This document shows, piece after piece, positions 1 through 7,866 of a DNA stretch of 40,230 nucleotides. Where the stretch lies: positions 1 through 40,230 of the forward strand of contig JAHEJJ010000028.1 of assembly GCA_024638915.1 (NCBI GenBank), in the 5' to 3' direction. Both the position numbers and the translations under genes were made by a program. The notes beneath the pieces were generated by a model. The model did not search any database. It was not told the origin of the DNA and saw nothing but the letters and a program-made list of their open reading frames with translations. The number at the start of each line of letters is the position of its first letter. Positions within the stretch are counted from its first letter, which is position 1. The DNA comes from Robiginitalea sp. GTDB taxonomy: Bacteria > Bacteroidota > Bacteroidia > Flavobacteriales > Flavobacteriaceae.

Positions 1-782
1 TTCTCTTTTTCCGCTATTCTTCTGGTCACAGCTTCCTCCCATAATCTATCCTCCTCGGCTCTTCTTTTGGCGGATGCTTCTGCTTCTTCCATAATTCTCT
101 TTACCACCTCGGCCCTTCTGTTGGTTTCGGCTTCCTCCCGAAGCCGGTACGCCTCGGCGGCATCAATTTCTTCCTTAGAACTTATCTGTTCCTCTGCAAT
201 TCTATCAGTTTCTTCTTTTTCTACGTAGCTAGTCTCTTTCTGCTGTTCGCCTTCATCCCTAGAGGCCTTCTTTTCTATTTCTTTTTTGGATTCCTCCTGA
301 TTCAGGTGAGCTACAAATGGCGTAATTATCGATCCTATGCCCGCCACGACCTTGTTATATACTTCTTCAGGTGACTCCCAGTTCACTATCGCCTTTCCTC
401 CCTCCGGCAATACCTCTAATTCGCCCAGGTTAAATTCGTAGTCTGATAGCTTGAGATCAACATTCCATTGACAATTATCTATAATTATGGGGACGACTAC
501 AGCCTTGTTTTCCTTATGCCTGTCGATAACCGCTATAAATTCGGTCTCTTTGAAAAACTGAGTTTTTATAAAATCATCGCTTAATAGGAGAAGAAATACA
601 TCGGTGTGGAGTATGCGCGATTCAAAATAGGATTTCCTAGGCTGACCGGGAATTATGGGATCGTCGTGCCAGAAAGCTAAATCAAAATCTTCGTTCAGGG
701 TATCAGTGTGACGTAAAAGATCGAGCATTATATCTTTATCCGCCAGGGCGTAGAGCGCTAATATGTTTAGCTTCCGGCTCAT
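1..782 (-). CDS. TIR-domain protein with C-terminal charged coil (partial, runs off the left edge)
   Basis: The frame is open from an ATG at 782 (complement) to base 1 without a stop, giving 260 codons and no C-terminus. Residues about 1-130 read as a bacterial Toll/interleukin-1 receptor domain: a beta-strand start (KLNILALYALADKD), then the core strand DVFLLLLSDDF (61-71), a helix with FFKETEF, and the strand AVVVPIII. By alignment to the usual W-C-x-x-E pattern, Glu81 is the best candidate for the NAD-cleaving glutamate (inference). From about residue 165 the protein is a highly charged helix rich in E, A, R and K, with three imperfect units of about 17 residues each beginning EEA. Bacterial TIR proteins are often NADases in anti-phage defence or act in protein-protein signalling. 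The missing C-terminus would decide its role. It is divergent from the acyl-CoA synthetase gene. TIR fold is likely; function is unknown. Confidence 0.75.
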   Translation of the reverse strand, partial: MSRKLNILALYALADKDIMLDLLRHTDTLNEDFDLAFWHDDPIIPGQPRKSYFESRILHTDVFLLLLSDDFIKTQFFKETEFIAVIDRHKENKAVVVPIIIDNCQWNVDLKLSDYEFNLGELEVLPEGGKAIVNWESPEEVYNKVVAGIGSIITPFVAHLNQEESKKEIEKKASRDEGEQQKETSYVEKEETDRIAEEQISSKEEIDAAEAYRLREEAETNRRAEVVKRIMEEAEASAKRRAEEDRLWEEAVTRRIAEKE

Positions 783-1161
783 TTAATTAAAAATTAATCA
801 TCAACAGGAATTTCTATATGGGTCGTTTAAAAGGCAACCGCATTATCTTTTTCATTTGAATAAACAATCAATTTTTTCTAAGATAGAGAATAATACCATC
901 AATGCTAATATTGTCATCAATTTAATTCCGGTTCTCAACTGGCTGTCAATGTGTTATGTATGTTTGGCATTTCACGAACTTACAACTTGGACTAGTTTAA
1001 CTCCCACGCTTTCCTAAGGCACATACAAGTATTATTTAATTTGCCAGTGAATGAAAAATGGCTACTTATAAGCACTCTACTGGTGAAATAATTCTGTAAA
1101 TTGAAGGGTAATACTGCTAACAACCGATTCAGTTGATAATTGCAAAAAAGGTATATAAATT
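783..1161. other. Divergent intergenic region, 379 bp, no gene seen
   Basis: This AT-rich stretch separates the TIR gene (minus) from the acyl-CoA synthetase (plus). I see no convincing reading frame or RNA. A match to the Bacteroidetes -7 box (TATGTTTG at 959-966, plus strand) has no TTG at the right distance upstream, so it is only a weak promoter candidate. The motif CATCAAT occurs twice (898-904 and 915-921) with no known meaning. Confidence 0.5.
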
Positions 1162-2862
1162 ATGACAGCGACTAGTTATTGCTGTGGGCTTAGTGACCAA
1201 CCATTTCTGGGCATCACTATTGGTGATAAATTTGACGAAATCGTAAAGCGGTTCCCAGACAATGAAGCATTGGTGGTTCATCATCAGAATATAAGATTTA
1301 CTTATACCCAGCTTAAGGAGCAGGTAAATCAATGTGCAAAGGCCTTGTTGGTCTTGGGCACCAAGAAAAGGGACCGTGTGGGCATTTGGTCCTCCAATCG
1401 ATATGAATGGACTGTTTTGCAATTTGCCACTGCCAAAGTGGGAGCTATTTTAGTCAATATAAACCCTTCATACCGAATCCATGAGTTGGAATATGCCTTA
1501 AACCAGTCTGGTTGCAGAATGTTGGTCATTACCGATAAATTTAAATCCTCTAATTATGAGCAGATGATTATGGAGTTGGCTCCAGAATTGGCCTTTTCAG
1601 CTATTGGTAAGCTACATGCCTCTATCCTACCTGAACTGACCACGGTTATTTCTCTGTCGGACCATCCTCCAAAAGGCATACTATCATGGTCTTCCTTTAT
1701 AGGCCAATCAGAAAAATGTTCCACCGCAATGTTGAAAACACGACAAAAGGATCAAGACTTCGACGACCCTATAAATATCCAATATACCAGTGGCACTACC
1801 GGATTCCCAAAGGGTGCAACACTGAGCCACCATAACATTCTGAACAATGCCTATTTTGTAGCAACCACTATGGAATTAAAGGAAATAGATCGCGTCATAA
1901 TCCCCGTACCCTTATATCACTGTTTCGGTATGGTTCTAGGAAACCTGGGGTGCATGACCCATGGCGCCACAATGATCTATCCAAGTGAAGGCTTTGACCC
2001 ACTTGCTGTCTTAAAAGCAGTGGAAAGAGAAAAAGCAACGGCTTTATACGGGGTGCCAACGATGTTCATCGCTGAATTAGAGCATCCTGAATTCGATAAT
2101 TTTGACTTAAGCAGTCTACGAACCGGGATTATGGCGGGTTCTCCCTGCCCGGTAGAAGTGATGAAAAAAGTACACTCGCTAATGAACATGAGCGGCGTTC
2201 AGATAGCCTATGGAATGACTGAAATCAGCCCTGTATGTACCCAAACAAAAGTAGGGACGCCTCTTGAAAAACAAATCAGCACAGTAGGCCAGGTCCATCC
2301 TCATCTGGAGGTAAAGATCATTGATCATGAAACAGGGCAGGTTGTGCCCATTGGGACCACGGGGGAGCTTTGTGTCAGAGGCTATAGTTTGATGCTCGGG
2401 TACTGGGATAATGAAAAACAAACCAAATCAGCCATTGATTCCGCCCGATGGATACACACCGAGGATCTGGCTACAATGGATATGGAAGGGTATATCAATA
2501 TTGTTGGGCGTATTAAGGATATGATTATCAGAGGAGGTGAAAATATTTATCCCAAAGAAATTGAGGAATTCCTATTCGGTCATCCCAAAGTAAGCGATGC
2601 AAAAATAATAGGAGTCCCGGATGCTAAATATGGAGAGGTGGTTATGGCCTGGATAAAATTAAATGAGGGTGAAAAGGCAAGTACTGAAGAGTTTAAGGAA
2701 TTCTGTAAAGGCAAGATCGCACATTTTAAGATACCTAAGTATTTTAAGTTTACTGATCATTTTCCAATGACGGTTACCGGTAAGATCAGGAAGGTGGAAA
2801 TGCGTCAGATCAGTATTAAAGAATTGAACTTAGATACCGTATCAAATATAGAAACAGCTTAA
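1162..2862 (+). CDS. Acyl-CoA synthetase (AMP-forming), FadD/ACSF2-like
   Basis: This 566-residue protein is a complete member of the ANL adenylating superfamily, which activates a carboxylic acid to an acyl-AMP and transfers it to coenzyme A. The P-loop-like motif YTSGTTGFPKG lies at 208-218, AYGMTEISPV follows in the middle, then the hinge region GRIKDMIIRGGENIYPKEIEE, and the catalytic lysine is Lys541 in TVTGK near the C-terminus. Length and motif spacing fit medium- or long-chain fatty acyl-CoA ligases of the ACSF2 type; the substrate cannot be read from sequence. The ATG at 1162 is preceded by AAAAAAGG. The gene stands alone with no beta-oxidation partners in view, so it may feed fatty acids into degradation or membrane lipid recycling (inference). 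Confidence 0.9.
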   Translation: MTATSYCCGLSDQPFLGITIGDKFDEIVKRFPDNEALVVHHQNIRFTYTQLKEQVNQCAKALLVLGTKKRDRVGIWSSNRYEWTVLQFATAKVGAILVNINPSYRIHELEYALNQSGCRMLVITDKFKSSNYEQMIMELAPELAFSAIGKLHASILPELTTVISLSDHPPKGILSWSSFIGQSEKCSTAMLKTRQKDQDFDDPINIQYTSGTTGFPKGATLSHHNILNNAYFVATTMELKEIDRVIIPVPLYHCFGMVLGNLGCMTHGATMIYPSEGFDPLAVLKAVEREKATALYGVPTMFIAELEHPEFDNFDLSSLRTGIMAGSPCPVEVMKKVHSLMNMSGVQIAYGMTEISPVCTQTKVGTPLEKQISTVGQVHPHLEVKIIDHETGQVVPIGTTGELCVRGYSLMLGYWDNEKQTKSAIDSARWIHTEDLATMDMEGYINIVGRIKDMIIRGGENIYPKEIEEFLFGHPKVSDAKIIGVPDAKYGEVVMAWIKLNEGEKASTEEFKEFCKGKIAHFKIPKYFKFTDHFPMTVTGKIRKVEMRQISIKELNLDTVSNIETA

Positions 2863-2948
2863 TGAATCCCACGTGGGCATGGGCGTCACGATTCAGAGCT
2901 ACTAAAGAACTGGTATGGTCTCCTGATCGTCTTAAAATATTTTATTAA
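2862..2948 (+). other. 28-codon ORF overlapping the acyl-CoA synthetase stop (TAATG)
   Basis: An ATG at 2862 overlaps the preceding TAA stop and opens a 28-codon frame rich in W, R and P (begins MNPTWAWASRF) that ends at TAA 2946-2948. Translational coupling is possible, but there is no recognisable motif. It could equally be a decayed fragment of a displaced gene next to the comM-tail repeat. Its start contains the palindrome CCCACGTGGG (2868-2877). Confidence 0.15.
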
Positions 2949-2959
2949 AGCTTTTATCA

Positions 2960-2974
2960 CGAGCAAGATGCTCG
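2960..2974 (+). terminator. Weak hairpin downstream of the acyl-CoA synthetase
   Basis: CGAGCA and TGCTCG pair around an AGA loop, and the run CATTTT follows. The stem is short and the T-run poor, so this is at best a weak intrinsic terminator. It lies just before the left comM-tail copy and could instead belong to that boundary. Confidence 0.3.
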
Positions 2975-2982
2975 CATTTTCA

Positions 2983-3036
2983 CTACCCCAACCATCCTTT
3001 CCTATCTAAACTTCTGTATTGAATAGCCTCGGCAAT
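2983..3036 (-). pseudogene. comM': Detached duplicate of the comM 3' end
   Basis: On the minus strand these 54 bases encode the last 17 residues of ComM and a stop (IAEAIQYRSLDRKGWLG, TAG). The copy matches the true comM end at 3623-3676 at 47 of 54 positions. Six of the seven differences are at third codon positions and synonymous; the seventh changes Glu to Lys. Homology stops abruptly after the Ile codon at 3034-3036. There is no upstream comM sequence attached, so this is a displaced gene end, not a gene. The synonymous pattern points to divergence in a working comM before arrival here, as expected for an integration site carried by an element from another strain. Confidence 0.8.
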
Positions 3037-3209
3037 GCACCCGAATATGTAGGCATACTATATTTCAAATGAAATCTAACGATTTTGTAATAGGCAAAGT
3101 GTGTAACTATCCTATGTAATAATTTAGTAAAGAAGAGGATAGATTCAATTTTCACTTAACATGATTGGCTTTTACACCAAATCCAAATACTTTTTTTACC
3201 TTTCTAGGA

Positions 3210-3587
3210 ATGAAATGGAAAACAGAGTTTAATAAAAAATACAATCTTGTTGTATTAACGTATAATGGTTTAATCTCGACTCAGGAACTTTATGATTCTT
3301 CTGCGAAGACAATTGATCTTACCAACAAATATGGCGTATATAAGATACTTGTTGAAGCGAGAAAGTATAGGACCAATTCAGCTAGAGGAGAATTATTTAG
3401 AATGCCAAATGAGTTATATACCAAATGGGGAATGAATAAATTAATGCAAACAGCAGTTGTCGAACCTAAAGATTTTTCTGCTAAATCTATTGCTCATTTC
3501 TACGAAATTGCTTCAAGGAATCTCGGATGGGAAGCCAGGGTCTTCCCAGATCGAAAAGCAGCTCTTAATTGGTTGTTAGAGCCATGA
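3210..3587 (+). CDS. STAS/SpoIIAA-like domain protein
   Basis: The reading frame can begin at a TTG at 3165, but the ATG at 3210 gives a protein of 125 residues that starts right at the domain (MKWKTEFNKKYN), so I prefer it. The sequence follows the SpoIIAA-like/SEC14-type pattern: a strand with LVVLTYNGLISTQELYD, a central strand YKILVEARKY, a middle AVVEPKDF element, and the characteristic ending WEARVFPDRKAALNWL. Family members are small soluble cytoplasmic proteins of mostly unknown role; some of their distant STAS relatives act in anti-sigma partner switching, but no partner genes are nearby and no phosphorylatable serine can be pointed out with confidence. It is the only gene between the two copies of the comM 3' end, and its AT-rich composition differs from comM. 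Confidence 0.65.
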   Translation: MKWKTEFNKKYNLVVLTYNGLISTQELYDSSAKTIDLTNKYGVYKILVEARKYRTNSARGELFRMPNELYTKWGMNKLMQTAVVEPKDFSAKSIAHFYEIASRNLGWEARVFPDRKAALNWLLEP

Positions 3588-3622
3588 TTTATAAAATTCT
3601 TTCATCTTATTATTCTTGTTAT

Positions 3623-3676
3623 TTAGCCTAACCACCCTTCCCTATCTAAACTCCTGTATTGAATAGCTTCGGCAAT
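3623..3676 (-). repeat. Right copy of the comM-tail direct repeat (in-gene copy)
   Basis: This is the functional 3' end of comM and the partner of the repeat at 2983-3036 (47 of 54 identical, same orientation). If an element inserted here, this copy is the one that restored the gene. Confidence 0.75.
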
Positions 3677-5158
3677 ATGTGAAGACTGTAGTGAATCTGA
3701 ATGGTCTATGTCCGCGATTGTCCGTGCCACTTTTAATATCCTGTCGTAGGCACGAGCAGAAAGATTCAATCGTTCCATCGCATTTTTTAAAAGACTCAGG
3801 GATGTTGCATCTAAATGGCAATATGCCTTGATCTGTTTGGTATTCATCTGGGCATTGTAATGCACCATTTCTAAACCTTTAAAACGTGCCGTCTGGATCT
3901 TACGTGCCTCAGTTACCCTTTTGCGAATGGCAATGCTCCCCTCCCCTTTTCTGTCTTCCGAGAGCTTTTCAAAGGGAACCGGAGTCACTTCGATATGAAT
4001 ATCAATTCGGTCTAATAAAGGCCCTGAAATCTTTCCCAGATACCGTTGCATTTCCATGGGAGAAGACTTCACCGGTGCGTTGGGATCTATGAAATAGCCA
4101 GACGGACTCGGATTCATGCTAGCCACAAACATAAAACTACAGGGGTAAGTAACGGTGAATCGGGCACGTGAAATGGTGACTTCACGATCTTCTAGGGGCT
4201 GACGCATCACCTCGAGTACACTGCGTTTGAATTCGGGTAACTCATCCAGGAAAAGAACTCCGTTGTGTGAGAGCGATATTTCTCCGGGTTGCGGGTAACT
4301 ACCGCCACCGACGAGCGCAACATCGGAAATGGTATGGTGAGGACTTCTAAATGGCCGTTGATTCATAAGACCATGCTGTTTTAATTTTCCCACGACAGAA
4401 TGTATTTTAGTAGTCTCCAATGCTTCTCTGATAGTCATTGGAGGCAAAATAGAGGGTAACCGCTTTGCCAGCATCGTCTTACCAGAACCGGGCGGTCCGA
4501 TCAATAAGATGTTGTGCCCTCCTGCTGCCGCTATTTCCATGCAGCGCTTTACACTTTCCTGACCCTTAACATCACTAAAATCGTGGATGGGGATTGTTGC
4601 TTTAGCATAGAAATCACCAGCAAGGGTAGAGGGAAAAGAAGTAAGTAGCTTCTGCTGCCTAAAATGGTCGATCACTTCGGTGATATTTGATGCCCCATAA
4701 ACATCAATGCCTTCGACAATAGCTGCTTCCTGAGCGTTGGTCTTAGGAAGTATGAAGCCTTCAAAACCTTCTTCTTTCGCCTTTATCGCAATGGGAAGCG
4801 CCCCGCGTATGGGCTGAAGACTACCATCGAGCGATAATTCACCCATAATCAGGAAGTCTTCCAGGCCGCTGGCCTTAATCTGACCAGAGGCCGATAAGAT
4901 TCCCATGGCTAAAGGAAGGTCATAGGCAGATCCTTCTTTGCGCAAATCGGCCGGAGCCATATTGATCGTGATCTTTTTCCCCGGAATCTTAAACCCATTA
5001 TTTTTAAGAGCTGCAGCGATCCTATAGTTGCTCTCTTTAATGGCATTGTCGGGTAAACCCACCAAATGATAGCCTATTCCCCGATCAATATTGACTTCTA
5101 CTGTAATGGTAGTAGCTTCAATACCAAATACCGCACCACCGAATACTTTAGATAACAT
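3623..5158 (-). CDS. comM: YifB/ComM family AAA+ Mg-chelatase-like ATPase
   Basis: At 511 residues this is a full-length ComM. The N-terminal Lon-protease-like fold (about 1-165) begins with the family signature around GLPDNAIKESNYRI. The Mg-chelatase-type AAA+ module has Walker A GPPGSGKT at 221-228, Walker B VLFLDE at 301-306, and the conserved FRSPHHTISDVALVGGG stretch. The C-terminal Mg-chelatase lid domain ends with IQYRSLDREGWLG. In naturally competent bacteria ComM is a hexameric helicase that promotes branch migration during integration of transforming DNA; it is also a known insertion target for islands, for example AbaR islands in Acinetobacter. The last 54 bp are repeated at 2983-3036. 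The gene is transcribed alone from an ATG at 5158, with a very AT-rich 249-bp upstream region. Confidence 0.93.
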   Translation of the reverse strand: MLSKVFGGAVFGIEATTITVEVNIDRGIGYHLVGLPDNAIKESNYRIAAALKNNGFKIPGKKITINMAPADLRKEGSAYDLPLAMGILSASGQIKASGLEDFLIMGELSLDGSLQPIRGALPIAIKAKEEGFEGFILPKTNAQEAAIVEGIDVYGASNITEVIDHFRQQKLLTSFPSTLAGDFYAKATIPIHDFSDVKGQESVKRCMEIAAAGGHNILLIGPPGSGKTMLAKRLPSILPPMTIREALETTKIHSVVGKLKQHGLMNQRPFRSPHHTISDVALVGGGSYPQPGEISLSHNGVLFLDELPEFKRSVLEVMRQPLEDREVTISRARFTVTYPCSFMFVASMNPSPSGYFIDPNAPVKSSPMEMQRYLGKISGPLLDRIDIHIEVTPVPFEKLSEDRKGEGSIAIRKRVTEARKIQTARFKGLEMVHYNAQMNTKQIKAYCHLDATSLSLLKNAMERLNLSARAYDRILKVARTIADIDHSDSLQSSHIAEAIQYRSLDREGWLG

Positions 5159-5407
5159 ATTAGACTTTCTGATTTGTACTAAGATAGAAAAGAATTATAT
5201 ATTATAGTATATGTTCTATATAATAGAGATATTATTCTATAACATTAATGTTGATTTGGATAATTGAAATCTGATATAATTCAGAGATGTCACAGAGAAT
5301 TATAAATTCTAGATCGATATTGGAAGGCTATGATTTAAACTGATTATCATAATATCCTTAGAATCAATGATGCCTTTTCAAATAAATAATTAATTAAATT
5401 TGAAATC

Positions 5408-5887
5408 ATGCAAAAGCTCAAACTAATATTAACTCTGTCGTTGGTTTCTACTTGCTTTTTAAGTAACGCCCAATCGATCAGGTATCAGATTTACGAACAA
5501 ACCAGGGGATGGCATCCATGGGTAAAAGAGAATACCATCGTGGGTGAAAGGAATAAGAGGATTGAGGCCATAAAAATATTACCCTTTGATTTTCCTCCGG
5601 GAGCATCAATTCAATATAGGGTACATCTAAAAACCGATGGCTGGCAATCGTGGGTCAATGCCGGGGAAACTGCAGGTACTGAGGGTGAAGACCTTAGAAT
5701 CGAGGCTATTGAAATCAAGCTTACAAATTTTCCGGGGCAATCGGTTTGTTATTGGACATGGACTGGATATAGGGAAGGCACAAGCCGGGATATTCCCAGG
5801 AAGTTTGAAGCCTGCGATGGTCAAATAGCAGGAACCACCCAGAGAAAAAAGCCACTTGAACAAATCAGAATCTGGCTCACACCCTAA
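5408..5887 (+). CDS. Small secreted protein with three ChW-type repeats
   Basis: This 159-residue protein begins with a signal peptide (MQKLKLILTLSLVSTCFLSN, cleavage after AQ at about 22). The rest is three tandem units at about 24-58, 67-105 and 112-157. The second is a close match to the ChW (clostridial hydrophobic with conserved Trp) pattern: YRVHLKTDGWQSWVNAG, then AGTEGEDLRIEAIEIKL. The first keeps GWHPWV and RIEAIKI; the third is degenerate (IAGTTQRKKPLEQIRIWL) and has two cysteines (114 and 136). ChW units are known mainly from secreted or surface proteins of Gram-positive bacteria and are presumed to bind proteins or carbohydrates. Nothing else in the protein suggests an enzyme, so a binding or surface role is inferred. 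It stands alone between comM and the outer-membrane cluster. Confidence 0.72.
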   Translation: MQKLKLILTLSLVSTCFLSNAQSIRYQIYEQTRGWHPWVKENTIVGERNKRIEAIKILPFDFPPGASIQYRVHLKTDGWQSWVNAGETAGTEGEDLRIEAIEIKLTNFPGQSVCYWTWTGYREGTSRDIPRKFEACDGQIAGTTQRKKPLEQIRIWLTP

Positions 5888-6064
5888 TCAAATGGCAAAT
5901 TAGCAACAATTTCTCTGGTTAATTTTTTCTTCAAAAGAAGGGGTTGTTATTTACTTCAACTTTAAAGACCTTTTTTGTCAAACCTTAGACAGCACATTTG
6001 GCATTCTTAAACGGCAAAAGATGAGGATTGATTTTAAGTGTTTAGAAAAGGTTCAATTTAGATT

Positions 6065-7855
6065 TTAATCTACGGTGAATTGTTTTCTTAACGAAACGGG
6101 TTCACCCTGAGAACTAAACCCGTTTAGTTCCACTTCAAATTTCCCCCTGACATCAGAGGTCGAAATCTGCAAAATCTCGGGGTCGTCACTGAGTACGATA
6201 TTAGGCGACCAAAAGAGCTGATATCTAAAATCAGGTATCCGTGAGGCGTCCATTCCTCTGCTATAATCTGTGAAATAATACCTTCGGATAGGTTCTGGCC
6301 TGTCGATCTTTCTTCTCAACAAGTGTTCACGGTAAAGCGATTCATAGAATTCACCGGATTTGGTTTCCAGGGAAATAAGGCCTTGAAAAACCGTGGATCC
6401 CACCAAATAACGATCTCGTGAAAGCGAAATCGACCTTAATTCTTTAGAATTATAATTAACTATGTTCTTGTGATCCTGGATAAATAGGCCATCTACGAAG
6501 ACCATCGGCAACAAACCGCCTGCATCGAGGTATCCGTCGAAGGGGCGGACACCAAATGTGGGATCATCCTCCCCATTTTCATCGATCCAGGCATTATCCA
6601 CGATCTCTACCATGGTCTCTCTTAAGGTATTGAACCGGGTGTAGTCATCCAGAAAAAAACGCTGTTGATAATCACGATAAAACGGAATATCTTCTGAAGG
6701 ATCTACTATAGTATCAGACTTTGCAATAGCATAGGCGTTTTCGATCTGGTTATGAATACTACGCTGCAGAATCTTCGATTCGAGTTCGCTTGATATAGTG
6801 AACTCTTCAAAAGCTGAAGGTTGGTAATCTGGGCTGGGATATGTATCGAATTGCAGATCATATAAATCCCGATCTTCGTCCAATAGCTGAAATATAGCCT
6901 GAGCATTGCTCACGGGCGTGTCGAGGTTTATATAAAATCTACCCTGAGCATTGGATTGAGCAATTTCTATCACAAAGGGATCACCAGGTAAAGAAAATGC
7001 TACCTTAACTCCTGCAGCTGGTTTTCCGTCATCTTTTTTCACCACGCGACCGGAGAATAACTCTCCTCGCAGCTCCGGTATTATTTCAGGTTGACTCCTG
7101 TTGGGAGTCCAGGACTGGCCAAATACATCCCACACCTCAATAGAAGCTGATGATGGTTCCGGAAATTGGCTGTCGACCTTTCGAACCGTAAGGGAATAAT
7201 TACCTCCAATGGCAGAGTATTTAACAGGATCCAACACTACTTCAACAGTGGAACGTGTATTGTAAGAAGAAGCGTTGAGCTTCATCGAAACGATTTGATC
7301 TCCCTTTGGTACAAATGGTACTTTCTTCAAGTTGGGGATCACCGGAACTAGGGCCGTACTATCAGTGTTCAGGCTATCTGTAACGATAGCTTCCAGAAAA
7401 TTTTCTGACGTAGCTTTATATGGGTTGATGATCAGCAAATCGGACTCAAAATATTGTTTTTCAGTCCTGCTTAGCATCCAGCTCGTATAGCCCTGCAATT
7501 TATAACTGCCTGTAGAAAGCTCCGCTGGAATTGAAAAGTCTCCATTACCCGCACCATTATCCAATCTGATTTTATGGCTAAAAACCGATTCACCCTGCTT
7601 ATTCAGCAGCCGTACATAGGCTATTTTGCTAAGCTTACTCAGCTTTTTTTCATTAAGATCGAGGCAGTAGAGTTTATAATAAAGTCTTTCGCCGGCAAAT
7701 AAAAGTTTGCTGCTCTGATGCAGATAAATACCTTCCTGGGCAATTGTTCCAAATCCTTTAGGGCTTATGGCATTGGACTGGCCGAATACCGGCATCGTAA
7801 AAGATGCGATCAATAATATTGTCCCTAAGACGATGTTGCTAAAACTCTTGAACAT
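6065..7855 (-). CDS. Secreted MG2-like protein of the TonB/DUF4249 cluster
   Basis: This is a 596-residue protein with a signal peptide (about 1-25, ending VFGQ). Residues about 30-160 read like a macroglobulin MG2-type beta-sandwich (IYLHQSSKLLFAGERLYYKLY, then LSTGSYKLQGYTSWM), which in Bacteroidetes recurs in large secreted proteins encoded beside TonB-dependent receptors. A carboxypeptidase-like regulatory segment follows (GELFSGRVVKKDDGKPAAGVKVAFSL, about 265-330), and the C-terminal third contains a degenerate plug-like stretch (LPMVFVDGLFIQD, then LRSISLSRDRYL). It is the last gene of a four-gene set, 11 nt after the DUF4249 gene, so an extracytoplasmic accessory role for the receptor is inferred. 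Function is not established. Confidence 0.7.
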   Translation of the reverse strand: MFKSFSNIVLGTILLIASFTMPVFGQSNAISPKGFGTIAQEGIYLHQSSKLLFAGERLYYKLYCLDLNEKKLSKLSKIAYVRLLNKQGESVFSHKIRLDNGAGNGDFSIPAELSTGSYKLQGYTSWMLSRTEKQYFESDLLIINPYKATSENFLEAIVTDSLNTDSTALVPVIPNLKKVPFVPKGDQIVSMKLNASSYNTRSTVEVVLDPVKYSAIGGNYSLTVRKVDSQFPEPSSASIEVWDVFGQSWTPNRSQPEIIPELRGELFSGRVVKKDDGKPAAGVKVAFSLPGDPFVIEIAQSNAQGRFYINLDTPVSNAQAIFQLLDEDRDLYDLQFDTYPSPDYQPSAFEEFTISSELESKILQRSIHNQIENAYAIAKSDTIVDPSEDIPFYRDYQQRFFLDDYTRFNTLRETMVEIVDNAWIDENGEDDPTFGVRPFDGYLDAGGLLPMVFVDGLFIQDHKNIVNYNSKELRSISLSRDRYLVGSTVFQGLISLETKSGEFYESLYREHLLRRKIDRPEPIRRYYFTDYSRGMDASRIPDFRYQLFWSPNIVLSDDPEILQISTSDVRGKFEVELNGFSSQGEPVSLRKQFTVD

Positions 7856-7866
7856 TTTTTACATGA

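Larger units (their letters stand above)
2983..3622. mobile_element. Possible small integrated cassette or island remnant in the 3' end of comM
   Basis: The two comM tails form 54-bp direct repeats with starts 640 bp apart, enclosing one small gene (SpoIIAA-like). This is the arrangement left when an element inserts at the 3' end of a gene and restores that end. No integrase or terminal inverted repeats are visible inside, so the unit would be a remnant after deletion or something moved in trans. The mobile nature is inference; the repeat is observed. Confidence 0.3.

Noticed and set aside
3165-3209. TTG start at 3165 for the SpoIIAA-like gene
   Set aside because: The added 15 residues are low-complexity (TPNPNTFFTF) and precede the domain; the ATG at 3210 gives the normal length.
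5888-6064. Short CTTC-AAAA-GAAG hairpin after the ChW gene as a terminator
   Set aside because: A 4-bp stem without a following T-run is too weak to call.
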